Positions 47,901 through 57,999 of a stretch of 64,000 nucleotides of DNA are shown here, one piece after another. This stretch comes from an uncultured Verrucomicrobiota bacterium (GTDB lineage Bacteria; Verrucomicrobiota; Verrucomicrobiia; Verrucomicrobiales; Verrucomicrobiaceae): assembly GCA_903838675.1 (NCBI GenBank), contig CAILZI010000126.1, positions 1 through 64,000 on the forward strand. Direction: 5' to 3'. Made by a program: the position numbers and the translations under genes. The notes beneath the pieces were generated by a model. That model was given only the letters and a program-made list of their open reading frames with translations, made no database searches and had not been told where the DNA came from. Position 1 is the first letter of the stretch; the number at the start of each line of letters is the position of its first letter.

Positions 47901-48845
47901 TCAAGGTTTTTTCACCAGGGCCTTCACCTCCACTGCGCCGATCGCCTGATGAAACACCATCTGGGTGCCCAGTTGTTCGATGACGGTCGCCGCATCTTTC
48001 TTTTTCCGCACTGGCAGCGGCTCTTCGAGCACGGTCTGGATTTCGGACACATGCCCCACCGTATTGCCAAACTGGTCGATCACCGCCGACCCACTCGAAC
48101 CTGGAGCCCAGTCCGTCGTCGTTTCAAGCCACACCGGTTTGGGCACCTCGGTGCCTTCGGGCAGCTTGACCGCCTCCTTTTTGCTCATGAATGCACGCTT
48201 CACGAAACGACTCACAATGCCCTCGCTGAAATAGCCGCGCTTGCCACTTGGATCGCTGAAACACCACACGGAATCCCCCGGACTTACGTCCAGGCTGAGC
48301 GGCAGGGGGATAAGCGGCTGGTCAGACTTAACACGTAGGATGGCGCAATCGGTGCCGACATTGCATGCGAGCACTTCGGTGACGGGCAGTAGCACATCCT
48401 CCTCCGTGACAGCCACCAGCCAGCCCTCTTTCATGTTGGGCGGTGAAGCAATCACATGGGCGCATGTGGCCACGGCACCGTCCGCCGTGATTGCATAACC
48501 GCCTGCCAGATCGAGGTGCCATTTGTCACACCTAGAACATATATAAAACTGTCCCACACGAAGATGTGACAAACGAGCCCTCTGCCAGCGTTCGCGTGGA
48601 GTGAGCAGCTTGGAATCAACAGGTGGCAGGACGACGTCGCACTCCGTGCGCTGGGCCTGCTCCAGAGCTTTGGTCATCGACAGCAGCTCGGAAGCCCCCT
48701 GCAGTTTCTTCGCCTGCTCGGTCAGCACCGCATTCGGCCGCGAACCACGCCCTTCAGGATAAACCGGCACTCCGGGAGCCTGCGCACAGGCGAAGCTTGT
48801 GGACACCAGCAGGAACAACAGGGCGCAGGTATGTTTCATGAGCAT
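47901..48845 (-). CDS. Trypsin-like serine peptidase
   Basis: TCAHVIA (His), GTDCAILRV (Asp), TTDWAPGSSGSAVID (Ser); signal peptide. Confidence 0.78.
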   Translation of the reverse strand: MLMKHTCALLFLLVSTSFACAQAPGVPVYPEGRGSRPNAVLTEQAKKLQGASELLSMTKALEQAQRTECDVVLPPVDSKLLTPRERWQRARLSHLRVGQFYICSRCDKWHLDLAGGYAITADGAVATCAHVIASPPNMKEGWLVAVTEEDVLLPVTEVLACNVGTDCAILRVKSDQPLIPLPLSLDVSPGDSVWCFSDPSGKRGYFSEGIVSRFVKRAFMSKKEAVKLPEGTEVPKPVWLETTTDWAPGSSGSAVIDQFGNTVGHVSEIQTVLEEPLPVRKKKDAATVIEQLGTQMVFHQAIGAVEVKALVKKP

Positions 48846-50116
48846 CAGCCGATTTTCTCGGCACCAAAATGACCGCGCAAGGCTTCAGGAATCAGAATCG
48901 TTCCGTCCGCCTGCTGATACGTTTCGACGAGGGCGACAAACAAACGCGCAAGCGCCGTGCCCGAACCATTGAGCGTGTGAGGGATGCGATTTTTGCCGTT
49001 TTCATCCTTGTAGCGCAGGTTCATGCGGCGGGCTTGGTAGTCGCCGAAATTCGAACAGCTCGACACTTCAAGGTAGGTCCCCTGCCCCGGTGCCCAGACT
49101 TCGATGTCATAGGTCTTGGCCGAACCAAAACCGATGTCTCCGGTGCAGAGCTCGATGACGCGATAGTGGAGGCCGAGAAGTTGCAGCACTTTCTCCGCAT
49201 TCGCGGTGAGGCTTTCCAGTTCGGCCATGCTTGTCTCCGGGGTGGTGATCTTCACCAGCTCGACCTTGTCGAACTGATGCATGCGGATCAACCCACGCGT
49301 TCCGAGACCTGCGCTGCCCGCCTCACGACGGAAGCAGGGCGTGTAGGCCGCGTAGTTAACCGGCAGTTTTTCCAGAGGAAGGATTTCATCGCGATGCAAA
49401 TTCGTCACCGGCACTTCGGCCGTCGGAATGAGATACAGATCGTCTGCGGCGCTATGGTAGACCTGATCGCCGAATTTAGGAAGCTGACCGGTGCCCACCA
49501 GGCACTCGGACTTCACCAGCAGCGGCGGACTGATTTCTTCATAGCCATGCTGCGTCGTGTGCAGATCCAAGAGGAAGCTGATCAAGGCGCGCTCAAGTTT
49601 GGCACCAGCGGCGCGATAAACCACGAAGGCGCTGCCGGAGATCTTCGCCCCGGCTTCGAAATCGAGCATGCCGAGAGCCGCACCGAGCACGGTGTGATCC
49701 TTCGGCTGAAAGTCATAGGCTGGCTTGGCGCCCCAGACGCGCACTTCAGGGTTCTCTTCCGCAGTGGTGCCCACGGGGCAGGCTTCATGCGGCAAATTGG
49801 GAATGCTCAGAAGCAGATCGCGCTGACGTGCGTCCGCCACATCGGCCTCACGGCCAATTTCCTCGATCCGGCTGCCGATGCCACGGACCTCCGCCTCGAT
49901 GGCGCTGGTGTCCTGGCCGTTCTTTTTCGCGATTCCGATCTCTTTGCTGATGCGGTTGCGGTCGCTCTGCAGCTTCTGCCGTTCGGTCTCCGCGGCACGG
50001 CGCTGAGTGTCAATGGACTGCACCTCATCCACCAATGAAGCGAAGTCGCCGTTGCGGTTGGCAAGGCGCTGTTTGACCTGATCTGGGGTGTCACGAATGA
50101 GGCGGATGTCGAGCAT
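48845..50116 (-). CDS. serS: Seryl-tRNA synthetase
   Basis: MLDIRLIRDTPDQVKQRLANR; TAEVPVTNLHRDEIL; FRREAGSAGLGTRGLIRMHQFDKVELV; start trimmed to 50116. Confidence 0.95.
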   Translation of the reverse strand: MLDIRLIRDTPDQVKQRLANRNGDFASLVDEVQSIDTQRRAAETERQKLQSDRNRISKEIGIAKKNGQDTSAIEAEVRGIGSRIEEIGREADVADARQRDLLLSIPNLPHEACPVGTTAEENPEVRVWGAKPAYDFQPKDHTVLGAALGMLDFEAGAKISGSAFVVYRAAGAKLERALISFLLDLHTTQHGYEEISPPLLVKSECLVGTGQLPKFGDQVYHSAADDLYLIPTAEVPVTNLHRDEILPLEKLPVNYAAYTPCFRREAGSAGLGTRGLIRMHQFDKVELVKITTPETSMAELESLTANAEKVLQLLGLHYRVIELCTGDIGFGSAKTYDIEVWAPGQGTYLEVSSCSNFGDYQARRMNLRYKDENGKNRIPHTLNGSGTALARLFVALVETYQQADGTILIPEALRGHFGAEKIG

Positions 50117-50203
50117 AAGGGCGGGGAGGTTAGCGGGAGTGCGCGGCTTGTCGAGTGCCGGAAGGGGTATTGACAGCGGGAATGTCAGTCCGACCTTCCA
50201 GCT

Positions 50204-51373
50204 GTGATCTACCTCGACGCCAACGCCACCACGCCGGTCGATCCAGCAGTGCTGGAAGCGATGCTGCCGTTTCTGCGCGAGCACTACGCCAATCCCGCCG
50301 CCAGCTATGCTGGTGGGCGCCGGGCACGCCGTGCCATCGAGCAAGCGCGTGCCCAGGTGGCAGCCCTGCTGGGTGCCCAATCGGGCGAGATCACCTTCAC
50401 CAGCGGTGGCACCGAATCTATCAATGCCGTGCATGCCTCCGTACGCGCCCTGTGGCCGGAGAAGCCGGAGCTCATCATCACTGGCACGGAGCACGCGGCC
50501 GTCCTCGAATCAGCCCGGCGCTGGCAGGCTCAGGGAGGCAAGGTCACCACAGCCCCGGTGCATTCTGATGGCCGGGTGGATCTCAATGCCTTGCAATCTC
50601 TTCTTAGACCAGGGGTCACTGCACTCGTCTCCATCATGTGGGCCAACAACGAGACCGGTGTCATTGCCCCCATGCATGAAATCGTCACAATGGCTCACGC
50701 TGCTGGTGCGCTAGTGCACACGGATGCGGTTCAGGCGGCGGGTAAAATTCACCTGGATGTGCAGACGACGCCGATCGATTTCCTCAGCCTGAGCGGACAC
50801 AAGATGCATGCACCGAAGGGCATCGGCGCGCTCTATGTCAGCCAGCGTGCGCGTTTTGCGCCGCTGCTTGTGGGCGGAGGTCAGGAAAGCGAAAGACGCG
50901 GTGGCACCGAAAATGTGCCCGGCATCGTCGCCCTAGGCAAAGCCGCCGATTTCGCCGGTCAGCATCTCGCAGACGGCACCAAGGCCCGCATCAAAGCCTT
51001 GCGCGACCGTTTCGAGCACCTCGTCCACGCTGCACTGCCCGAGATACGCATTCACGGTTGCCCGACGCACCGTCTGCACACCACCAGTTCATTCTGCCTG
51101 CCTGAAATCGATGCCGCCGGCATGCTCATCCTGCTGGATCAGGCGGGGATCGCCTGCTCTGCGGGTTCCGCCTGTCACACCGCTGCGCTGCATGCCTCAC
51201 ATGTGCTGGAGGCGATGGATGTCAGCGCCCGTGATGCAGCCTGCACACTGCGTTTCTCCTTCAGCAGGTTAAACACCAAGGCCGAAGCAGAAGCTGCTGC
51301 GCATGCGGTGATTGAATCTGTTCACAAAATGCGTGAGGCACAGGGCTGTGAACTCGCCGTGATCTGCCACTGA
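50204..51373 (+). CDS. Cysteine desulfurase family protein
   Basis: MIYLDANATTPVDPAVLEAMLP; FTSGGTESIN; SLSGHKMHAPKGIGALYV; GIACSAGSAC. Confidence 0.94.
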   Translation: MIYLDANATTPVDPAVLEAMLPFLREHYANPAASYAGGRRARRAIEQARAQVAALLGAQSGEITFTSGGTESINAVHASVRALWPEKPELIITGTEHAAVLESARRWQAQGGKVTTAPVHSDGRVDLNALQSLLRPGVTALVSIMWANNETGVIAPMHEIVTMAHAAGALVHTDAVQAAGKIHLDVQTTPIDFLSLSGHKMHAPKGIGALYVSQRARFAPLLVGGGQESERRGGTENVPGIVALGKAADFAGQHLADGTKARIKALRDRFEHLVHAALPEIRIHGCPTHRLHTTSSFCLPEIDAAGMLILLDQAGIACSAGSACHTAALHASHVLEAMDVSARDAACTLRFSFSRLNTKAEAEAAAHAVIESVHKMREAQGCELAVICH

Positions 51374-51394
51374 TTTTCCACCAACCCCACCACC

Positions 51395-51853
51395 ATGAAA
51401 CCCAGCCCCATTTTGCTTTTGCTTATGTTCGCCATACTGTTCCCCGCCTGCAGCGGGGAAGGATGGCGCAAGGTCTTTACATCCCCCACGCTCACGTTGA
51501 ACTACGACGACTTCGGTCCTGAACATGCAGCTTCCAAGTTCCTGGGACCACGCGGTGCCAAGACGGTCATTGTTGCCCATTACGGCTTTAACCACATCAC
51601 GCCTTCAGCGCCTGAGGATGTGCGCTACGTCAATGTGCTCCAGAGCATGAACTTCCTGCGCGATGAGGTCCGCAGCCTGCCACCCACAGCTGCCAATGAA
51701 CCCCTGCGCCAGCGCCTGCGCACGACCTATGCCCGGCTCTACCCGCTGCAGCTGCAGCGCTACACCTCCATGCTGAATTCTTCCTTTGCGATTCCTGCAA
51801 ACGGCATGAATCGCAGGCTCATGCTTCCGGCCCTGCCGCCGCCGGAGATTTGA
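51395..51853 (+). CDS. Hypothetical lipoprotein
   Basis: Lipobox-like MFAILFPACSGEG. Confidence 0.6.
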   Translation: MKPSPILLLLMFAILFPACSGEGWRKVFTSPTLTLNYDDFGPEHAASKFLGPRGAKTVIVAHYGFNHITPSAPEDVRYVNVLQSMNFLRDEVRSLPPTAANEPLRQRLRTTYARLYPLQLQRYTSMLNSSFAIPANGMNRRLMLPALPPPEI

Positions 51854-51908
51854 AGTCTCCTGATGAGTGATTGAGAATCCAACATCCAACGACTAAGCAT
51901 TCAGCCTC

Positions 51909-52376
51909 ATGGCCCACCGCTTCACCTGCATCGAACGCGTCCAGTTCTCCGACACCGACATGGCTGGCATCGTCCATTTCTCCAATTTCTTCAGGTACAT
52001 GGAGCGCGTGGAGCATGCCTTTTTCCGCAGCCTTGGATTCTCCATCGTCGATAAACCTGTGGAAGGTGAGGAGCGCGTCGGCTGGCCACGCGTACACGCC
52101 TCTTGTGACTACATGGCCCCGCTGCGTGTCGAGGAGGAGTTTGAATGCGAACTTCTCGTGGAAGAAGTCCGCAGCAAGGTCATCCGCCATTTCATCCGCT
52201 TTTGGAAGCTGGACGGCACTCTGGCCGCTGAAGGCCGCATCACCGCCGCCTGCGTGCGCAAAGACCGCGAGACCGGCCAGATGAAGGCCGTTGTGATCCC
52301 CCAGCGCTTCCGCGACAAGATCGAGGCCGCGCCACCGGAGCTGCTCAAGCGGCCTGACCGGAGCCAACCAGCATAA
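51909..52376 (+). CDS. Acyl-CoA thioesterase (4HBT hotdog fold)
   Basis: RVQFSDTDMAGIVHFSNFFRYMERVEHAFFRSLG. Confidence 0.9.
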   Translation: MAHRFTCIERVQFSDTDMAGIVHFSNFFRYMERVEHAFFRSLGFSIVDKPVEGEERVGWPRVHASCDYMAPLRVEEEFECELLVEEVRSKVIRHFIRFWKLDGTLAAEGRITAACVRKDRETGQMKAVVIPQRFRDKIEAAPPELLKRPDRSQPA

Positions 52377-52379
52377 TCC

Positions 52380-52838
52380 ATGCTTCAAGACTTCAGCCAA
52401 ATAGCGTCCGTTATATTTAAGCCATTGTGCGCAAAATATAACCTCCAGATGGATTGCTCCGAGTTGGATAGTGTAATTGCATTTAACGACGCATTTGCTT
52501 TGGACATCTGCCACGATAATTACGGCGGGTTCATCTATTACATGCCGATGAATTCAGACCGGTTGGTTGGATTGGACCTCATATCGTTTTTGGCGATCAC
52601 TCGAAGGTTCATTTTTGCCTCACACGCTCAGCCCCCCGTTTCGTATCGTGAAAAAATTACTCAAGGGCTGGAGAATTCCGCGCTGACCTTGAATGTCGTT
52701 GGTAAAGACATTCTGCGTGGGGAAACCCAATGGATAAACAACCCTCACGCAAAATTTCAGCCGTTTAACAATGAGAGCCTCAGGATCAAACTGCATGAGC
52801 TCGGACTAAGATACCAGTCAAGAACGACGGTTCTATAA
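52380..52838 (+). CDS. Hypothetical protein, lower-GC orphan
   Basis: Open frame; composition visibly more AT-rich than neighbours; no recognised motif. Confidence 0.55.
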   Translation: MLQDFSQIASVIFKPLCAKYNLQMDCSELDSVIAFNDAFALDICHDNYGGFIYYMPMNSDRLVGLDLISFLAITRRFIFASHAQPPVSYREKITQGLENSALTLNVVGKDILRGETQWINNPHAKFQPFNNESLRIKLHELGLRYQSRTTVL

Positions 52839-52981
52839 TGCTTTCCGTCGGGATTACCGGGACGGAGTGGGTTCCAAACATATACAAAAAGTGAACAAAG
52901 CCGTTGTGAGAGGCGTTCTCCAAAGGCAATTCATTGTCTCCCTCCCCAACTCTTGTGAACTCCCAACCCCAAACCAAAATC

Positions 52982-53548
52982 ATGCAGACCTGGCTCATTT
53001 ACGCTCTCCTCACCGTGCTCTCCTGGGGCGTCTATGGTGTCATCCTTCATGCCGCGCGCTCCAAGATGCCCATGGGTGCTGAAACCCCCAATGCCAGCCT
53101 CAAGGCCTTCCTGTTTGTCTGCATCGCCTACGCTCTCATTGGCATCGTGGCGGCGCTCGTGCTGAAAGCCCGGGGCACCAACTGGAGTTTCACGGGTGAA
53201 ACGGGCAACGGCATTCCGCTCAGCCTTGTGGCCGGCATGGCGGGCGCTCTGGGTGCGCTCACACTGGTCCTCGCCCTCGGCGCGGCTGCCACACCCATCA
53301 TCAAAGGCGGCTTCGGTGTCGCTGCAGCAGCGGCAGTCATGCCCATTGTCTTCGCGGGTGCTCCCGTCATCAACACCATCACGGCCATGCTGATGCATCC
53401 GCCGGAAGGCGGCTTCAAATCCCTGCCCATTCCATTCATCATTGGTTGTGTCATGGCCGCAGGCGGGGCCTTCCTGGTGGCCAAATACGCTCCATCCAAC
53501 ACCGGTGGTGCAGCACACCCTCCCGCAGCAGCCTCCAAGCCACATTGA
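52982..53548 (+). CDS. Multi-pass membrane protein, DMT/EamA-like
   Basis: MQTWLIYALLTVLSWGVYGVILHAARSKM and further TM helices. Confidence 0.65.
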   Translation: MQTWLIYALLTVLSWGVYGVILHAARSKMPMGAETPNASLKAFLFVCIAYALIGIVAALVLKARGTNWSFTGETGNGIPLSLVAGMAGALGALTLVLALGAAATPIIKGGFGVAAAAAVMPIVFAGAPVINTITAMLMHPPEGGFKSLPIPFIIGCVMAAGGAFLVAKYAPSNTGGAAHPPAAASKPH

Positions 53549-53549
53549 G

Positions 53550-54242
53550 ATGGCACGCCTGCTCCTTTTTGACATCGATGGCACGTTGATCGACAGCCAT
53601 GGCGCTGGTGGTGCTGCGATTCTCGACGCGGCTGAAGAACACTTCGGCATTCAGCGTGAGCATTTGCCGCCGCTCCAGCTTGCCGGGGCCACCGACCCCG
53701 CGATTGCGATGGATGTGTTTGGCCACGTGAACCGCAGCCACTCGCCGGAGGAAGTCATCGCGTTTCTTGACCGCTATCTGTCCCACCTGCAGCGCCGACT
53801 GCAGGCCCCGGACTTCAGCGGCTACACCCTGCCCGGTGTGACGCAACTGCTGCAAGCCCTGCGCGGCGAAAGCGAAGCGCACCTAGGCCTGCTCACCGGC
53901 AACGTGCGCCGCGGCGCGGTGATCAAGCTTTCGCGCCACGGCATTTACGAGCATTTCATCGAAGGCGGCTTTGGCAGTGATCATCATGACCGCAACCAAC
54001 TCGGCCCCGTGGCTCTGCAACGCATGCAGAATGCCACTGGCACGACTTACGACATCGCCGACGTCATCGTCATCGGCGACACTCCGAAGGACATCCGCTG
54101 CGCCGAGGCCTTTGGTGCCAAATGTCTTGCCGTGGCCACCGGACAGTATTCCCATGCTGAATTGAGCGCCCTGAATCCCTGGCGCTGCGTCGAATCGTTT
54201 GCCGATGTGCCGGCCATCGTCGAGCTGCTGCTGCGCGACTGA
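53550..54242 (+). CDS. HAD family hydrolase (phosphoglycolate phosphatase-like)
   Basis: MARLLLFDIDGTLIDSHGAGG; LTGNVRRGA; VIVIGDTPKDIRCAEAFGAKCLAVATG. Confidence 0.92.
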   Translation: MARLLLFDIDGTLIDSHGAGGAAILDAAEEHFGIQREHLPPLQLAGATDPAIAMDVFGHVNRSHSPEEVIAFLDRYLSHLQRRLQAPDFSGYTLPGVTQLLQALRGESEAHLGLLTGNVRRGAVIKLSRHGIYEHFIEGGFGSDHHDRNQLGPVALQRMQNATGTTYDIADVIVIGDTPKDIRCAEAFGAKCLAVATGQYSHAELSALNPWRCVESFADVPAIVELLLRD

Positions 54243-54248
54243 TCTCTC

Positions 54249-55175
54249 ATGAGCAACACCTCTGACGCCACGCGTGCCATGCGGCTCTCGCTCGCTGTGG
54301 GATTCCTGATGCTCGTGCTCAAAATGGGGGCGTATGTACTGACCGGCTCGGCGGCGATCCTTGGCGATGCAGCGGAGTCCGTCGTGCACGTCGCCGCCGT
54401 GATGTTTGCCACCTTCAGCCTCGGCCTACTGCACAAACCGGCGGACACTGATCATCCGTACGGCCACAGCAAGATCGCGTTCTTCTCTGCGGGGATCGAA
54501 GGCGGGCTGATCATCCTTGCCGCCTTGTTCATCATCTATGAATCGGTGCGCCGCCTGCTGCTGCACCTGCCGCCCGCCAATTTGGACCAAGGCCTGGCGC
54601 TAACCGCGCTGACGATCGGCATCAATGCCGTGCTCGGCACGTATCTCATCCGCACAGGAAAAAAACAAGGTTCCCTGATTCTTGAATCCAACGGCAAACA
54701 CGTTTTCACCGATGTGTGGACCAGCCTCGGTGCCATCGTGGGACTGGGCCTCGTCGCCTTGACCGGCTGGCACAGCTGGGATTCGATCTGCGGGCTCCTC
54801 ATGGCCGCCAACATCATCTGGACCGGCTACGGCCTGATGCGCCAGAGCGTCGGCGGCCTCATGGATACCGCCGATCCGAAACTGAATGCTGTACTGGATG
54901 CCGCGCTGCGCCGTGAAACTGAAAAGCACGGCCTCCAGTTTCATGCGTTGCGCCATCGAGATGCCGGCGAGATGCACTACGTCGAAGTTCACCTCCTGTT
55001 CGCCGACGACATCATGCTGCGCGACGCACACCGCATCGCCACTGAGATCGAAACCGCCGTGCAAGACAGCGTGGAAAATCCTGTGCTCATCACCACGCAT
55101 CTTGAATGTCAGGGTGATCATGATGAACTGCATCAGCATGGTGAGGCCAGCGATCCGCACCGCATCCGCGCATGA
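54249..55175 (+). CDS. Cation diffusion facilitator family transporter
   Basis: GSAAILGDAAESVVHVAAV; DTDHPYGHSKIAFFSAGIEGGLI. Confidence 0.93.
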   Translation: MSNTSDATRAMRLSLAVGFLMLVLKMGAYVLTGSAAILGDAAESVVHVAAVMFATFSLGLLHKPADTDHPYGHSKIAFFSAGIEGGLIILAALFIIYESVRRLLLHLPPANLDQGLALTALTIGINAVLGTYLIRTGKKQGSLILESNGKHVFTDVWTSLGAIVGLGLVALTGWHSWDSICGLLMAANIIWTGYGLMRQSVGGLMDTADPKLNAVLDAALRRETEKHGLQFHALRHRDAGEMHYVEVHLLFADDIMLRDAHRIATEIETAVQDSVENPVLITTHLECQGDHDELHQHGEASDPHRIRA

Positions 55176-55942
55176 TCCCGCTTGATGCCAGCGCGCTGCA
55201 TGACGACACGCTGCCATGGCACGTCACGGTGGTGGATGAGGTGGGCTCCACCAGCGACTGGCTCAAACAAAACGCCGCAGATCTACCTGTCGGCACCGTG
55301 GTCTTCACCGAATCACAAACCGCTGGCCGGGGCCGGCGGGACAACCGCTGGATCGCCCCACGCGGCAGGGATTTGATGTTCTCGATGCTGCTGAAGCCTG
55401 CGGCCCCGATGGAGAAGTGGCCGCGTATCACCACCCTGGCGGCGCTCGCCATCTGCAAGGCGATTGAAATGGAACTGCCGCTGAAGCCGAGCATCAAGTG
55501 GCCCAACGATGTTTATTTGAGCGACCGAAAAGTCAGCGGCCTGCTCGCAGAAACTGTTTCAACCCCGACCGGCATCCATCTTGTGCTGGGCATTGGTTTG
55601 AATGTGAACACCCTCGATTTCCCCAGCGAACTGTCCGCCACATCGCTGCTGCAGCAACTGCAGCCAGCTTCGATTCTCGAGATTGACCGAAACTCGCTCG
55701 CCCACCGGCTGCTGACCGCCCTGCATGCCGAATTTCAATGTCTTGAAGACGATTTCAGCGCCTCAATAGCGGAAGTTCGCGAACGCAGCTGGCTCAAAGG
55801 CCGCCAAATCCGTGCCCGGGCACCGCAGGGAGAGGTTTTCGGTCGTGTGCTCGATTTGAATGAGGAAGGCCACCTCATCCTTGAATTTCCCGATGGCAGC
55901 ACTCACACACTGACAAGTGCCGATGAGGTCAGGCGGGTCTAA
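55172..55942 (+). CDS. birA: Biotin--[acetyl-CoA-carboxylase] ligase
   Basis: VVDEVGSTSDWLKQNA; TESQTAGRGRRDNRWIAPRGRDLMFSMLL; IKWPNDVYLSDRKVSGLLAET. Confidence 0.93.
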   Translation: MIPLDASALHDDTLPWHVTVVDEVGSTSDWLKQNAADLPVGTVVFTESQTAGRGRRDNRWIAPRGRDLMFSMLLKPAAPMEKWPRITTLAALAICKAIEMELPLKPSIKWPNDVYLSDRKVSGLLAETVSTPTGIHLVLGIGLNVNTLDFPSELSATSLLQQLQPASILEIDRNSLAHRLLTALHAEFQCLEDDFSASIAEVRERSWLKGRQIRARAPQGEVFGRVLDLNEEGHLILEFPDGSTHTLTSADEVRRV

Positions 55943-55986
55943 TTCCCCGTTCGACTTTCGCCATTCGGCATTCAAAATGCGCGCCC

Positions 55987-57738
55987 ATGTTTCGCGCCCT
56001 CCTCACGTCCCGTCTCCAGGCAGCCTTCACCGCCGCCGGCATTGATCTGCCTGAAGGCTTCACCCCCGGTGTCGTCATCGCATCAGACACTCGATTTGGC
56101 GACTACCAGAGCAATGCGGCGATGATTCTGGCCAAGCAGCTCAAGACGAATCCGCGCGCCCTAGCTGAGCAGATCAAGGCCGCGCTCAAGGTCGAAGACC
56201 TGTGTGAGAAAATCACCGTGGACGGCCCAGGCTTCCTGAACCTCACGCTCAGCGCCGCCGCTCTAGCCCAAAGGCTCTCCGTCATTGTCAAAGATGACCA
56301 TGTGGGCGTGCCCCAGGTGGAGAAAGCAAAAACCATCGTGGTCGATTTTTCCGCACCCAACATCGCCAAGCCGATGCATGTGGGGCACATCCGCAGCACC
56401 TTCATCGGCGACTCACTGGCCCGTGTGGCGCGCTTTATCGGTCACAAGGTCATCACCGACAACCATGTGGGCGACTGGGGCACGCAGTTTGGCATGATCA
56501 TCCATGGCTGGAAGACGCAGCTCGATCAGTCCAAGCTCAAAGCGGACCCGATTCATGAACTCGTCAGCGTTTACAAGGCCGTGAATGCCGCCGCAAAAGC
56601 AGACGAAGCTGTGCTTGAAATCTGCAAGGGCGAGCTCGTGAAGCTGCAGCAGGGCGATGCCGAAAACCTTGGCATCTGGAAGGAGTGCGTGCGACTCACC
56701 CTCGAACAGCTCGAAAAAGTGTACGGTGCGCTCGACATCAAGTTCGACCACTACCTGGGCGAGAGTTTCTACAATGACGCCCTGGCTCCGCTAGTGGCAG
56801 AGATGCTGAACCAAGGTATCGCCACAATCAGCGAAGGTGCCACGGTGGTCTTCAGCGACGGCAGCGTTAAGCCTGAAAACGATCCTTTCCTGATTCGCGA
56901 CAAGGACGAATGGAAGCCCGCGCCCTGCATCATCCGCAAAGGTGACGGCGGCTACCTCTATGCGACCACCGACCTCGCCACCATCGACTACCGTGTGAAG
57001 GAATGGCAGGCTGACGAAATCTGGTATGTCGTCGGCGCACCCCAGCAGCTGCACTTCCGCCAGGTCTTCTCCGCCGCGCAACGTCGTGGTATCACCACGA
57101 AGATGATCCACATCGCCTTCGGCAGCATCCTTGGCCCTGACGGCAAGATGTTCAAAACCCGCAGTGGTGAGACTGTGGGACTGCTGGAGGTCATCGATGA
57201 AGCCATCGAGCGCGCCCGCGCCGCAGCCGATGAAAAAGAGCAGGGCCTTAGCGATGCCGAGAAAGACGAGATCGCCCGCATCATCGGCGGAGGTTCCGTC
57301 AAATACGCCGAACTGAGCCAGAACCGCCTCACCGACTACAAATTCAGCTGGGACAAGATGCTCTCGCTGCAAGGCAACACTGCGCCCTACCTCATCAACG
57401 CCTACGTCCGAACCCGCGCCATCTTCCGCAAACTCGATGGTGCTGTCGCGCTCACCGACGACCTCGCAATCACCGAGCCCGCCGAGCGTGCGCTAGCCAT
57501 GAAGCTGGCCCAGTTCGCCGAAAATGCTCACGACATTCTCGACGACCATCGTCCAAATCTGCTCGCGAATTACCTCTACGAACTCGCGGACACCTACCAC
57601 AGCTTCTACGAAGCCTGTCATGTCCTCCGCTCCGAAGGCACGGCCCGCAACACACGCCTGACGCTTTGTGAAGCCACTGGCCGCGTGCTCAAGACAGGCC
57701 TCGGCCTGCTGGGCATTCAGACGACCGAACGGATGTGA
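55987..57738 (+). CDS. argS: Arginyl-tRNA synthetase
   Basis: VVDFSAPNIAKPMHVGHIRSTFIGDSLARVARFIGHKVITDNHVGDWGTQFGMII; KMFKTRSGETVGLLEVID. Confidence 0.96.
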   Translation: MFRALLTSRLQAAFTAAGIDLPEGFTPGVVIASDTRFGDYQSNAAMILAKQLKTNPRALAEQIKAALKVEDLCEKITVDGPGFLNLTLSAAALAQRLSVIVKDDHVGVPQVEKAKTIVVDFSAPNIAKPMHVGHIRSTFIGDSLARVARFIGHKVITDNHVGDWGTQFGMIIHGWKTQLDQSKLKADPIHELVSVYKAVNAAAKADEAVLEICKGELVKLQQGDAENLGIWKECVRLTLEQLEKVYGALDIKFDHYLGESFYNDALAPLVAEMLNQGIATISEGATVVFSDGSVKPENDPFLIRDKDEWKPAPCIIRKGDGGYLYATTDLATIDYRVKEWQADEIWYVVGAPQQLHFRQVFSAAQRRGITTKMIHIAFGSILGPDGKMFKTRSGETVGLLEVIDEAIERARAAADEKEQGLSDAEKDEIARIIGGGSVKYAELSQNRLTDYKFSWDKMLSLQGNTAPYLINAYVRTRAIFRKLDGAVALTDDLAITEPAERALAMKLAQFAENAHDILDDHRPNLLANYLYELADTYHSFYEACHVLRSEGTARNTRLTLCEATGRVLKTGLGLLGIQTTERM

Positions 57739-57746
57739 GTTGGCGA

Positions 57747-57779
57747 ATCAGATTCAAGGTGTGAACACCTTGATCTGAT
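57747..57779. terminator. Long inverted repeat downstream of argS (possible bidirectional terminator)
   Basis: ATCAGATTCAAGGTGT-GA-ACACCTTGATCTGAT; 20-bp perfect core, no T-run. Confidence 0.5.
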
Positions 57780-57946
57780 CAAGCCTTGCGCAGCTTCGCC
57801 GCTGCAATGGCTTCGGCCATGCGTGCCGGTTTGCTCATGGTACAGCCTGGGCTGGAGGGTGGGGCAGGCTTGGGAGCGTTGGGTGGCGGAATGTCCGCCA
57901 TCAGGATGAAGGAACCGACAATAGGAAAAAGATGGCGCTTGATGCT
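57779..57946 (-). CDS. Small hypothetical protein (about 55 aa)
   Basis: Convergent with argS; plausible start MSIKRHLFPIVG; weak support. Confidence 0.35.
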   Translation of the reverse strand, partial: SIKRHLFPIVGSFILMADIPPPNAPKPAPPSSPGCTMSKPARMAEAIAAAKLRKA

Positions 57947-57999
57947 CATGACGGGCAGAATCATGACGGCCCGCGAGAGTAGCGTCAATCCTCATTCTC

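Noticed and set aside
48869-50038. 389-aa plus-strand ORF
   Set aside because: Antisense to serS; shadow ORF.
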